From Candidatus Methanomethylophilaceae archaeon (lineage in GTDB: Archaea; Thermoplasmatota; Thermoplasmata; Methanomassiliicoccales; Methanomethylophilaceae): a DNA stretch of 42,944 nucleotides. Below, piece by piece: positions 21,988 to 30,867 of the stretch (its first letter is position 1; each line of letters opens with the position of its first letter). The stretch spans positions 1-42,944 of the forward strand of contig CALUNK010000005.1 in the NCBI GenBank assembly GCA_944321985.1, in the 5' to 3' direction. The notes below the pieces were generated by a model that saw only the letters and a list, made by a program, of their open reading frames with translations, made no database searches and was not told the DNA's origin. The translations under genes and the position numbers were made by a program.

Positions 21988-23190
21988 TCAGTAATATGAG
22001 AACGGATTGTTGGTGTATATCGTGTCGTCGACGATGATCCCCGAATCGCGATATGCATCCATTATCCTGTCGAAGGCTGCGGACACCACGGATACATCCA
22101 GCGACAGATTCCGTGCGATCGCCTCCGGACCCATTCCGGTGAAATGCATCGCTAGGATACGGGCGTCCGCATAGGTGAGACTGAGTCTCTTCTCGAAGTA
22201 CTCTATATATCTCTCGTGTTCGTGCATCCTGAGCCTCATCTCGCAGGCCAATCCCTCCCAGTCGTATTCGTCCGTCCGGTCGTTGACACTCCGGACGATG
22301 TCACCTATGGTGGTTTCCAGGTCAGAGAGGACCTCGTGGATGTACCTGCAGGCCACGGGGACGTCCCCGTCCCACAGGTAGACGCAGCCGTATCCGTTCT
22401 CCACGACGTACATGAGCTCCGACCCGCCACCCCTCCAGAGCACCATGCTGGTTGATGCTATACGGTCGTGGAGACTCGCCATGGTCCCGCAGCTTGGACA
22501 CGCGCATCCCCATTCCGTCGTCGCATACCAGCGTTCACCGCATATCCTGCATGTGATAAGTACCCGGGATGGCGGAGACCCCTGGACATAGCATCTGCAT
22601 CCGTCCGAATCATCCAGGATTACTGACATCGGCACATCCCAGTGCCGCGTCCCGCAGCCGGGACATGCCACGGTGCGACCGTCTGAACGTTGCGTCCTCA
22701 TCTTCCAGACATGCCCGCACCTCTGGCAGCGAACTGCCCTGAGTGGTTGGTTCCAGATTTTGGATCTGCATTCGGGGCATCTCTTCGGACGACCGACTGT
22801 GCTCCTCCAGACGTGCCCGCATTGTTGGCACATCAGACGTTCCGCCTTCGGCATGTTCCACTCCGCGGAACGGCACATCGGGCAGGTCTTGGGCAGGGCC
22901 TCTGACTTGCGTCTCCACTCGTAATCGCACTGATTGCAGCGGAGGCTGCGGTCCGTCAGTCCTTCGTCCTGTCTACGGCCGCAGGACGGGCACGGATCCC
23001 CGAGGGTATCCATCTGGAACTCGGTCCCGCAGAACTTACAGAGCCTCAGCTTCCTCTCCGGGATATCCCACCTGGATGAGTGGCAACGGGGACAACGCTT
23101 CGGCACAGTTTCGGTCTTCGGGATCCAGAGATGGCCGCAGCGATAGCAGTAGGCGGGGGATTGCTCAGGTACACCGACATCTGGAGTCAT
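21988..23190 (-). CDS. Six-zinc-ribbon protein with C-terminal HTH, coupled to the importer ATPase gene
   Basis: A 400-residue protein. Residues 10 to about 215 hold six zinc ribbons in tandem, each C-x2-C-x-W ... CP-x-C followed by a W (for example CYRCGHLW/CPRCHSSRW, CQQCGHVW/CPECRSKIW and CRICGERWYA/CPSCGT). The C-terminal part from about 330 has a helix-turn-helix of sigma-region-4 style (LTYADARILAMHFTGMGPE, then AIARNLSLDVSVVSAAFDRI). ATG 23190 overlaps the ATPase stop (ATGA), so the start is fixed by coupling; the longer upstream frame lies inside the ATPase gene. It probably regulates the importer or the surface proteins; this is inference. Confidence 0.85.
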   Translation of the reverse strand: MTPDVGVPEQSPAYCYRCGHLWIPKTETVPKRCPRCHSSRWDIPERKLRLCKFCGTEFQMDTLGDPCPSCGRRQDEGLTDRSLRCNQCDYEWRRKSEALPKTCPMCRSAEWNMPKAERLMCQQCGHVWRSTVGRPKRCPECRSKIWNQPLRAVRCQRCGHVWKMRTQRSDGRTVACPGCGTRHWDVPMSVILDDSDGCRCYVQGSPPSRVLITCRICGERWYATTEWGCACPSCGTMASLHDRIASTSMVLWRGGGSELMYVVENGYGCVYLWDGDVPVACRYIHEVLSDLETTIGDIVRSVNDRTDEYDWEGLACEMRLRMHEHERYIEYFEKRLSLTYADARILAMHFTGMGPEAIARNLSLDVSVVSAAFDRIMDAYRDSGIIVDDTIYTNNPFSYY

Positions 23191-23984
23191 GCGACTTCCC
23201 TGGCACCGGCATACCTCTTCGGCAGGACGTAGATCTCCCCGTCCTCGTCCAGCCCGACACGTGCGTCCACCTCGTAGACGTCGCGGATCAGCTCGGCGTC
23301 GATGACCTTCTTCGGGTCCCCGATTGTGACGATCTCCCCCTGCTTCATGATGATGCACGTGTCGCAGTACCTGGCCATCAGGGAGATGTCGTGCTCGGCG
23401 ACCATCACGGTCATGTCGGAGCGGGCCATCTTCTGCAGGTACTCCATCACGTCCAGCTTGTACTTCATGTCGAGATGGGACGTGGGCTCGTCGACCAGCA
23501 TGAGCTTCGGCTCCTGCACGTAGGCCTTGGCGATGAGGACCCTCTGCCTCTCACCCGAGGAGCAGAGAGACACCTGCTTCTTCCTCAGATGGTCCAGTCC
23601 GAAGGCGCGGAGGGCCTCGCGGACCTTCCCCTCGTCCTCCCTGGTCTCCCACCAGACCCTGTCCACGTACGGGTACCTCCCGAGCATCACCATATCCATC
23701 ACCGTGGTCCCGAAGGTCTGCCCGACCTCCGCCGGGACCGAGGCGACGAGCTTCGCCACCTCCGCCGGCTTCAGCGCCCCGATGTCGTTCCCGTCCACAG
23801 AAATCGACCCCGACGACATGTCGTGGATCTTGGAGATGCACCTCATCATGGTGGACTTCCCGCATCCGTTGGGTCCGATCAGTCCGACCAGCCTCCCGCG
23901 CCCCATGGAGAAGCTCACGCCCTTCAGGGCCTCGAAGTCCCCGAACCTCATGTGCAGGTCCTCCACCCTCAGGAGGTCATCCAT
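23187..23984 (-). CDS. btuD: BtuD-like ABC importer ATP-binding protein
   Basis: A 265-residue ATPase: Walker A GPNGCGKST at about residue 39, an unusual signature CSSGERQR in place of LSGGE, Walker B LMLVDEPTSHLD and switch AEHD. The subgroup is FecE/BtuD. It overlaps the permease gene by eight bases upstream and the zinc-ribbon gene by four downstream, so the operon is tightly coupled. The binding protein of this operon is BtuF-like, so corrinoid import is the best guess; haem or ferric chelates are the alternatives. Confidence 0.9.
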   Translation of the reverse strand: MDDLLRVEDLHMRFGDFEALKGVSFSMGRGRLVGLIGPNGCGKSTMMRCISKIHDMSSGSISVDGNDIGALKPAEVAKLVASVPAEVGQTFGTTVMDMVMLGRYPYVDRVWWETREDEGKVREALRAFGLDHLRKKQVSLCSSGERQRVLIAKAYVQEPKLMLVDEPTSHLDMKYKLDVMEYLQKMARSDMTVMVAEHDISLMARYCDTCIIMKQGEIVTIGDPKKVIDAELIRDVYEVDARVGLDEDGEIYVLPKRYAGAREVA

Positions 23985-25149
23985 CGTACCGCCTCCCCCT
24001 GCGCATCAGCATGTACGCGAAGATCGGCGTACCGATGATCGCCGTTATGGCCCCCACGGGAAGCTCCTGCGGGGACAGGGCAGTCCTGGCCAGAAGGTCG
24101 GCGAACAGCATCAGCATCGCCCCCAGCACCAGCGAGGCGGGCATCACCAGCCTGTAGTCGCTCCCCAGTGCCATCCTGCACGCATGCGGGATGATCAGAC
24201 CTACGAAACCGATGATCCCGCAGAAAGCCACGCACACGGCCGTGATGACGGATGCCAGGATCAGCATGAGGCGCTTGAACAGCTTCACGTTCAGGCCAAG
24301 CTGCTTCGCCTGCTCCTCCCCCATCATGAACAGGTTGTACTCCCTGGCCCATATCATCGATATGACGGACAGCAGCATGGCGGGCACGAACACCAGCCAT
24401 GCGTTCTCCCAGGTCACGTTGGCGAAGCTCCCGTACAGCCACCACATGGTGTTCTGGATGTTGTCCAGGCTCAGCGTCAGGAATATGGTCTGCACGGACG
24501 CGAACGCGAAGCCCACTATGGTGCCGGCGAGGATGTAGTTTGTCGCCGACCCTCCGGCGCCCTCGGCCACCAGCATCGTGATCGCGAACGCCGCCAGGCC
24601 CCCTATGATGGCCGCCGCCGGTATGATGTACAGCGAGCTGTTCGGGATCATGGGGATCGTGATCCCCAGCGCCACGACGGCGATCGCCAGGCATCCGGCA
24701 CCCGATGACACCCCGGTGATGTACGGGTCCACCAGGGGGTTCCTGATGATGGCCTGGTACATGCATCCCGCTATGGACAGCCCCGCGCCCACCGCTATCG
24801 CAGCGATGGTCCTCGGCAGCCTCGACTCGTAGATGTACAGCTCGACCGTGTTCAGCTGGTACGCGGCTGGATCGGCGGCGACCTCCTCCGGGCTCGCCGT
24901 CACCTTGCCGATGGCGGAGAACAGCGCGGAGACCGCCTCGCTTATCGATATAACGCCTCCGGACGATATGGAAATTGAGATTAGGAACGCCACGAACGAC
25001 ATCACGATGCCGAACACGACGATGACCGCGAACCTCCTCTTCTTCCTGGCTATCTCGCTCCCGTCGTCCGGGACGGGAGCCTCCATGTCATCCTTCAGGC
25101 CCCTGTAGCCTCTCCTGAGGCGGGCCCATCCAACATTGTCTTCCTCCAT
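23977..25149 (-). CDS. btuC: BtuC-like ABC permease
   Basis: A 390-residue permease of the FecCD/BtuC family with about ten helices, preceded by a 40-residue polar N-terminus longer than usual. Landmarks: ESRLPRTIAAIAVGAGLSIAG, RNPLVDPYITGVSSGAG, and GFVGLIIPHACRMALG near the coupling helix. ATG 25149 follows GAGGAGGT six bases upstream, the strongest ribosome binding site in the region. It starts 11 bases after the beta-propeller gene and overlaps the ATPase gene. A homodimer is expected, as there is only one permease in this operon. Confidence 0.92.
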   Translation of the reverse strand: MEEDNVGWARLRRGYRGLKDDMEAPVPDDGSEIARKKRRFAVIVVFGIVMSFVAFLISISISSGGVISISEAVSALFSAIGKVTASPEEVAADPAAYQLNTVELYIYESRLPRTIAAIAVGAGLSIAGCMYQAIIRNPLVDPYITGVSSGAGCLAIAVVALGITIPMIPNSSLYIIPAAAIIGGLAAFAITMLVAEGAGGSATNYILAGTIVGFAFASVQTIFLTLSLDNIQNTMWWLYGSFANVTWENAWLVFVPAMLLSVISMIWAREYNLFMMGEEQAKQLGLNVKLFKRLMLILASVITAVCVAFCGIIGFVGLIIPHACRMALGSDYRLVMPASLVLGAMLMLFADLLARTALSPQELPVGAITAIIGTPIFAYMLMRRGRRYDG

Positions 25150-25160
25150 AGCAGACCTCC

Positions 25161-27107
25161 TCAGTAGAGCCTCCAAAGCAGGATCAGGCAGAGGATCACC
25201 ACACCGATCAGAACATACCAAGACCAGTGGTAGAACCCGTTCTCCAGGACGATCTCGCCGTCGTCGCCGATCTGCGGTCCGGCCACATCCGAGATGCAGT
25301 AGACCGCCCCGTAGTCGTTGCCCACGTAGACCTTCCCGTCGATCACCGTCGCGGCTACCATGGAGTAGTTGTCCTTCGATGACGGGGACAGCTTCAGCCT
25401 CCAGATCTCCGAGCCGTCATCGGCGGAGATGGCCGTGACCCCTCCGCCGTTGGGCCAGTACTCCCCGGCGGAGTAGTCCACCATGTAGATTACGCCGTCG
25501 GCCAGGGTCAGGGCCGACTTGATCCAGTTGTACTCCTTCGAGACCCATTCCACCTCGCCGTCCAGATTGAGCCTGTACACGGCCTGCACCAGCTCCATCT
25601 CGGACCCGTCGGCCGCGGTCAGGACGGACACCCCGTTGACGGACGGCTGTATGTACGCATATATCGCGTCATCCGTAACGACCGGGCCGCCCATCAGCAC
25701 ATCCAGCCTCCAATACCAGTCCGAGCCGTCGGGGCCCTTCCCGGTGGAGGCGTCCACGCATACGGTGTACCCGTCCTGGGACGTCATGCCCCCGTCCGTG
25801 CAGCTGACGATCAGCCTCCCGTCCTTGGTGACCGATATGGATCCGACCGACCCGGGCGTCCCCTTGTGGGGGATGTTGTCGTCCCCCAGGTCGATCATCC
25901 TCTCCACCCAGATCTCCTCCCCCGTGGAGGCGTCCAGGGCGTAGGCGTACCCCTCGTAGGAGCCTATGAACAGCATCCTCGTGCCGTCCACGTCGGCTAT
26001 CACCGGCGCATGGTAGTAGAAGCATCCCTTCACCCCGGTGTATCCGCCGCTCGAGCATGTGTCGTCCGGATCGTAGTCCCACAGAAGCGTGAAGCCGTCC
26101 GCCCTCGTCACGGAGTACGCGAGCACGTGGCCGTCCGCCGTTCCGAAGTACACTGCGCCCGAGTCGTACACCGGCGTAGTCCCGCCGGTGTAGAATGTCC
26201 TGCCCTCCCAGGCGACGTCCATGTTCTCATCGTACGGGAAATCTGGTTCCAGGACGATCGTGTCCAGCACCTCCCCGGTGTAGCGATCGAAACAGTAGAC
26301 GTTCCAGTTGGTGGCCGTGACGATCAGCATGTCGCCGACGACCAGCGGGGACGTCACCTCGTACCCCTGGCCCTTGGTCATCATGAACTCCCAGACCGCC
26401 TCTCCCGTGAACCTGTTCAGGCAGAACACCCACGGGTTCCCGTCGGCTCCGGAATTACCGTAGGCACCGCCGGTGGTGTGGTACAGGTAGTCCCCCGCGA
26501 CGATTATCGCGGAGTCCACATAGCCCGAGGTGTACGTGCGGTACCACTCCATCGGGGACTTCGCGTCGAGGGGTCCGTATGAGTCGGACTCCCCGGACGA
26601 CGCGGAGTCCCCGCGGTGCTGCGTCCACGCGGTGCGGCTGTCCGGGGTCTCGACGGGCGTTATGGACCCGTCGGGATAGAACCCCCATGCGAAGCTACCC
26701 CCTGCGTAGTCGGTGGCGTCGGATGCCGCCCAGGACGTCCCGTCCCAGAGGTACAGCGTCCATGCGCATTCGCTTCCGCCTACTGCATGGTTGTACATCT
26801 CACCGATCGTTGTGACCGTGCCCCCGGATGTCTCGAATTTCAGACCGAGTCCCGTCGCCACATCCTCCGCGATGGACACGAATGTGCCGGTGGCGTCTTC
26901 CAGGTCCGCCCAGTACGTCACCCCGTTGCCCATGTCGATGAGCATCGCATCCCCGGATGCCTCCGCATCGTCGGCCTGTACGGGTACCGCGAACAGCGGT
27001 ACGATGAGTATCGCCAGCAGCACGACGGCCGCCGGCCTCTTGATCGAATTCAGAATATCTCCCCCACCTGGTACTTCAGATAATAGGCGTAGTCGTCCCC
27101 GAACCAC
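25161..27107 (-). CDS. Secreted, membrane-anchored PQQ-like beta-propeller protein with transcobalamin-like N-terminal domain
   Basis: A protein of about 630-648 residues. A hydrophobic signal helix (AAVVLLAILIVPLFAVPVQA) is followed by a W/G-rich domain of about 110 residues (WTLYLWDGTSW, FAWGFYPDGS) that resembles the domain in three neighbouring secreted proteins. Then come six or seven PQQ-like blades with the W/F-x-Y-x-L/V-D-x2-TGE pattern (YCFDRYTGEVLD, YALDASTGEEIW). The C-terminus is a single membrane helix and RLY tail. The start is uncertain: the recorded GTG 27107 lies inside the upstream gene by 58 bases; a GGTGGGGGAG ribosome binding site at the end of that gene points to a non-standard start (ATT or CTG) near 27045. 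It lies between a BtuF-like and a BtuC-like gene, recalling BtuG. Confidence 0.85.
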   Translation of the reverse strand: MVRGRLRLLSEVPGGGDILNSIKRPAAVVLLAILIVPLFAVPVQADDAEASGDAMLIDMGNGVTYWADLEDATGTFVSIAEDVATGLGLKFETSGGTVTTIGEMYNHAVGGSECAWTLYLWDGTSWAASDATDYAGGSFAWGFYPDGSITPVETPDSRTAWTQHRGDSASSGESDSYGPLDAKSPMEWYRTYTSGYVDSAIIVAGDYLYHTTGGAYGNSGADGNPWVFCLNRFTGEAVWEFMMTKGQGYEVTSPLVVGDMLIVTATNWNVYCFDRYTGEVLDTIVLEPDFPYDENMDVAWEGRTFYTGGTTPVYDSGAVYFGTADGHVLAYSVTRADGFTLLWDYDPDDTCSSGGYTGVKGCFYYHAPVIADVDGTRMLFIGSYEGYAYALDASTGEEIWVERMIDLGDDNIPHKGTPGSVGSISVTKDGRLIVSCTDGGMTSQDGYTVCVDASTGKGPDGSDWYWRLDVLMGGPVVTDDAIYAYIQPSVNGVSVLTAADGSEMELVQAVYRLNLDGEVEWVSKEYNWIKSALTLADGVIYMVDYSAGEYWPNGGGVTAISADDGSEIWRLKLSPSSKDNYSMVAATVIDGKVYVGNDYGAVYCISDVAGPQIGDDGEIVLENGFYHWSWYVLIGVVILCLILLWRLY

Positions 27108-28426
27108 TTCGGGATGACGTCCAGAGGATCCCTGTCGGTGAAGGCCTCAGGATTCATGATCTTCGCAAGGAGCTCCGCGGCCTCCGCCAACCTCGGACCG
27201 GGACGCTGCAGTATGTCCGCTGCATCCCCCGAGAACACGTATACCTCTCCGTTCTCGTATGCGGGCGTGTTCTTCCACATCGAATCGAGAGAGTTCAGGA
27301 CCGCCTGGTACTCTTCCTGCGAATTCACCGGAGTAGAGGACATGATAATGATGACCTGCGGCTGCTTGGCGTAGATCTGCTCCTTGTTCACCATGAACCA
27401 TCCGGACGACTGTGAGTCGAAGACGTTGCGGCCCCCGGCGCTGGCCACCAGGTCGGACATGAACGTGTATGAGCCGGACGTCCATGGCGAAGGGTCCGCC
27501 GACAGCGAGACAAAGACGCGCTTGTTGGTGTCCCCGGCAATCCCCGACACAATGTCTATGGTGTCGCCCAGATCCGCTATGACGGAATTGGCGTTATCCG
27601 ACATACCCAGCGCCGACGCGACAATCCATATGTTGTCGTACATGGTGCTGATGTCCACCGCGTCGTAAAGCACCACCACGTCTATGCCCGCCTTGCGGAG
27701 TTTGTCCGCGATGGTGACCTGCTGGCCCACCGACCCGTCGCATATCACCAGGTCCGGATCGACCTTGATGATCCACTCGTAGTTCGGATCGGTGTACCCT
27801 CCGACGTACGTGATCGTCCCGTCGTCCTGACGGTCCACGACCTCCTGCGGGTAGTCGCTGTACAGGTCCGTCCCGACGATGAGGTCCAGCCCTCCGACGG
27901 CGACCACGGTCTCCGTCACGGACGGGGCCAGGGTCACGACCCTCAGCGGCTCCCCGGTCATCGGATCGCATCCGTCCCTGGCGTAGCCGTAGTAGTTGAA
28001 CCCCGAGTAGTCGGTTCCCGGGACCATGCCATCCGTACCCGAGGTACGGGCCCATGATACCAGCTGGTATCCCCCGATGTCCGTCTTCGGGTCCGCCACC
28101 TCCCATCCGTTGTCACCGAGCACATAGAAACCCCACTGTATCCCTATGAGGTTCTCCTGTTCGTTCACGGAATAGACGGTTCCGTCATTGAGACGGACCG
28201 GCGGCTCATACCCCATGATGTCGCATACCGCGTCCAGCGTAGAGTCCCCGGTCATCCCATCCATGAGGTCCATCTCCACCCAGTGCATGTCCCAGTACCC
28301 GAAGTCAAGGACCACGCCCTCGGTCTCGTCGGTAGCGGACTGAGTGGTGCCGATGAGCGGCACCGCCGCGATGAGCAGGATGACCAGAGCCGCAGATGAT
28401 AACATCTTGATTTTGACGGATCTCAT
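27050..28426 (-). CDS. btuF: BtuF-like ABC substrate-binding protein with N-terminal extra domain
   Basis: A 458-residue secreted protein. Residues 1-31 are a signal peptide. Residues 35-150 are a W/G-rich domain (YWDMHWVEMDLMDG, IGIQWGFYVLGDNGWE) also seen in neighbouring surface proteins. Residues 160-430 are a class III periplasmic-binding fold: RVVTLAPSVTETVVAVGG, GTDLYSDYPQEV, KVDPDLVICDGS and the C-terminal RPGPRLAEAAELLAKI, closest to BtuF. The YSDYP motif is typical of the BtuF group; the corrinoid specificity is an inference. It follows the Big2 surface-protein gene after a 49-base gap and is followed by the beta-propeller gene. Confidence 0.87.
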   Translation of the reverse strand: MRSVKIKMLSSAALVILLIAAVPLIGTTQSATDETEGVVLDFGYWDMHWVEMDLMDGMTGDSTLDAVCDIMGYEPPVRLNDGTVYSVNEQENLIGIQWGFYVLGDNGWEVADPKTDIGGYQLVSWARTSGTDGMVPGTDYSGFNYYGYARDGCDPMTGEPLRVVTLAPSVTETVVAVGGLDLIVGTDLYSDYPQEVVDRQDDGTITYVGGYTDPNYEWIIKVDPDLVICDGSVGQQVTIADKLRKAGIDVVVLYDAVDISTMYDNIWIVASALGMSDNANSVIADLGDTIDIVSGIAGDTNKRVFVSLSADPSPWTSGSYTFMSDLVASAGGRNVFDSQSSGWFMVNKEQIYAKQPQVIIIMSSTPVNSQEEYQAVLNSLDSMWKNTPAYENGEVYVFSGDAADILQRPGPRLAEAAELLAKIMNPEAFTDRDPLDVIPKWFGDDYAYYLKYQVGEIF

Positions 28427-28475
28427 GTTGACGCCCCGATGCCCGAGGAATGGGGGCGATGCCCCCCGTTTTCAA

Positions 28476-30716
28476 TCAGGCGTTCCTCCTCATCAGGACC
28501 GCTGCGGCAACAACGATTACTGCGATGACTGCTACGATGCCGACGTAGAGAATCGCGTTGCTTCCGCCGTCGTCCGATCCGCTGTCGCCTGAACCGGATT
28601 CCGGATTCCCGGACGATGCGAAGTAGACCGAGAAGTGGGTTGTCTCGAAGGTCACGAAGCCGTCCGCATAGGTGCAGTCGAACTCCTCCAGATTGCCTAT
28701 GCTGTCGATATGGTACACGCGGATGTCGCTGGGGTTCTCACCATCACCCAGGATGTAAGGCATCCTGATTGTCGCCGTGCCTCCGAGCTGGGTGGTGTTC
28801 CCGTCGTTCAGACGGTACTCGTATGCGATAGCGTCACCGACTATCCCGGCCTGCGTCCCGTTCAGGTTTGCCACCGACACCATCAGGTTGCCTCCTGACT
28901 GAATGGAGTCCAGCACATCGCTGGAGAGCGTCACGGAACCGAGCACCGTGTTCAACGTGTAACCCTCACCGATGTCTATGAGTGCATCCAGGTGGCTCTC
29001 CGTGAACTCGATTTCGTACACTCCGCTATCGTTCTCATCCAGATCCGTGTGGATAATCTCGTCGACATTGTCCTGGGTGATTATGACGACCTTGCATGAC
29101 GCGGTCAGACCGTCGTCTGAGGTCGCCGTGATGACCGCCGAACCCGAGTCGGAAACGACCTTCACCCTTCCATCCTGATCGACTGTGACGGCGGATACGT
29201 TGCTGGATGTCCAATGGACATCGGTTCCATTTCCGGTGGTAGCCACCAAGACCACCGAGTCCCCGTTCTGCATCGCGAGGAACGAGCTGCTGAGCGAGAT
29301 GCTGTCAGCCTGCCCCGTGACGGTCAGCGTCACGGAATCAGTTTTTCCGCCGTCGACCGTAGTGACCGTTATCGTCGCGGTCCCTTCGCCCACCGCTGTG
29401 ACTGTGCCTGCGGCATTCACTGTGGCCACACCAGAATTGCTGGTTGTCCAGGTCACGGATTTGTTCGTGGCGTCGGAGGGTGCTACCGTTGCCGTGAACG
29501 TGCATGAGCCGCCGACTTCGAGTTCCCTCTGGCCTCCGGTTATCGTCACACCTGTCACCGGCACCTGCGTAGTGCCCGGGTCGTCCGGATCGGAGGGGGT
29601 TCCCGAAGACGAGAACTGCGCCGTCACGGTCATGTCGGAGATTACCTGATCGAACTCCTTGTCCCATCCTGTGAATGTGTATGTCACGCCGTCCGACGGG
29701 TTCTTGGTCGGGTTGGAAGGCGCTGTCGCCGACCCAAAGTAAGGAACGTTCTGCGTCTTGATCACGATACCGTTTCCGTCGACGAACTTCACTGTGCAAG
29801 TGCCGTTAATCTTGGACAGGGGCGCGTCCGTTGGGTCCTGATCCAGGTTCGTAGGTACGTTTTCCTTCGTCGTCACCTGTCTGATCAACGCGAAGTATTG
29901 AGTCACACTGGGATCGTAATGCCCCAGGGTCTCCCCGTACACCCATGACCCGGTGCTGTCATCCCAATAGAACTGGGACCAATACTTCCACGAACCGTCC
30001 ATGGTACTGCCGGAGAGCAGCTCGTCCTCCAGGCCCAGGAAGCTGTTCAGCCATCCGATGTAGTCGTAGTCCACGATGTCGCCTTTGACTCCGTCGCTCA
30101 TGTTTAGCTCGAAACCGAGCTTCTCGCAGGCGTCCTTGAACGCCCATGCGGCGTTGGACCCAGTCCCGGAGATCCAGAATCCCTCGGACCTCTGCTCCTC
30201 GGTCAGCACGGACGTGACGTACGAGTTGGCGTTCACATCCTCCTTGAACTGTATGTAGAAGTACGCCGTGGCCTCCGGCTCGTAGTCCGGGGACGTGTAC
30301 GTGGAGTATCCGTCGACGGTCGTGCGCTCTGCCAGAAACAGAAAGTACGATGTCCCGTTCACGAAGTTGGCGGAGGCGTCATTGAACGTCACCACCTGCC
30401 ATCCTCTCGGCGGAAGCCACTGCTGAACGGTCCAGTACTTACCGCTGGGGGCGTCCTGTCCGTTGAAGGAGATTATGTTCACCTGCCCGAGATCCACCTC
30501 GTATCCGGCACCATCCACCGCATCATTTATCGCCGAACGAAGATCGTTCCCGGCCCCGGTCATCTCCACGACCTTGCCGTCGACCTCCGCGTAGACGGAC
30601 ACGGTTTTCCCGGATGCGGCGTCGCTTCCGTCCGTCACGCACACTGTGCAAAGGGTCAGTGTGACGACGACCAGCATCACGGCCATCAATCTGCAATCAA
30701 TCCTCATATGCATCAT
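28476..30716 (-). CDS. Big2/InlB-repeat surface protein with transcobalamin-like domains
   Basis: A protein of about 746 residues. Signal peptide at residues 1-31, then two W/G-rich domains: the first with ISFNGQDAPSGKYWTVQQW, the second with YDYIGWLNSFLGLEDEL and YWSQFYWDDSTGSW, the same pattern as in the 40505 protein. Then an InlB-B-type repeat (FVDGNGIVIK ... YTFTGWDKEF), two Big2 immunoglobulin-like domains (GEGTATITVT and GSAVITATS ends), a C-terminal domain of about 150 residues shared with the giant surface protein, and a membrane helix with RRNA tail. The ATG group at 30705-30716 follows GGAGAGG. It heads the importer operon. Confidence 0.87.
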   Translation of the reverse strand: MMHMRIDCRLMAVMLVVVTLTLCTVCVTDGSDAASGKTVSVYAEVDGKVVEMTGAGNDLRSAINDAVDGAGYEVDLGQVNIISFNGQDAPSGKYWTVQQWLPPRGWQVVTFNDASANFVNGTSYFLFLAERTTVDGYSTYTSPDYEPEATAYFYIQFKEDVNANSYVTSVLTEEQRSEGFWISGTGSNAAWAFKDACEKLGFELNMSDGVKGDIVDYDYIGWLNSFLGLEDELLSGSTMDGSWKYWSQFYWDDSTGSWVYGETLGHYDPSVTQYFALIRQVTTKENVPTNLDQDPTDAPLSKINGTCTVKFVDGNGIVIKTQNVPYFGSATAPSNPTKNPSDGVTYTFTGWDKEFDQVISDMTVTAQFSSSGTPSDPDDPGTTQVPVTGVTITGGQRELEVGGSCTFTATVAPSDATNKSVTWTTSNSGVATVNAAGTVTAVGEGTATITVTTVDGGKTDSVTLTVTGQADSISLSSSFLAMQNGDSVVLVATTGNGTDVHWTSSNVSAVTVDQDGRVKVVSDSGSAVITATSDDGLTASCKVVIITQDNVDEIIHTDLDENDSGVYEIEFTESHLDALIDIGEGYTLNTVLGSVTLSSDVLDSIQSGGNLMVSVANLNGTQAGIVGDAIAYEYRLNDGNTTQLGGTATIRMPYILGDGENPSDIRVYHIDSIGNLEEFDCTYADGFVTFETTHFSVYFASSGNPESGSGDSGSDDGGSNAILYVGIVAVIAVIVVAAAVLMRRNA

Positions 30717-30867
30717 CCCTCTCCGTATGGAAAGTTCTGTGCAATGGAATCGCTCGGTGCCGATAAATACGGAATCCAATTGGTTGGAATGGGTTGGAGC
30801 CGTGCATAACTGACGGCTCCAACCGCGTTTGCTCGACGACGTCCCCGTCGCCGGTTCAGGTTTCCAG
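30717..30867. other. Intergenic region with TTGG repeats
   Basis: Between two minus-strand genes. On the minus strand TTGGAT (30776-30771) is followed by CCGTATTTATC, a likely TATA box for the Big2 surface-protein operon. On the plus strand three TTGG units recur within 20 bases (AATTGGTTGGAATGGGTTGG). No gene. Confidence 0.4.
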
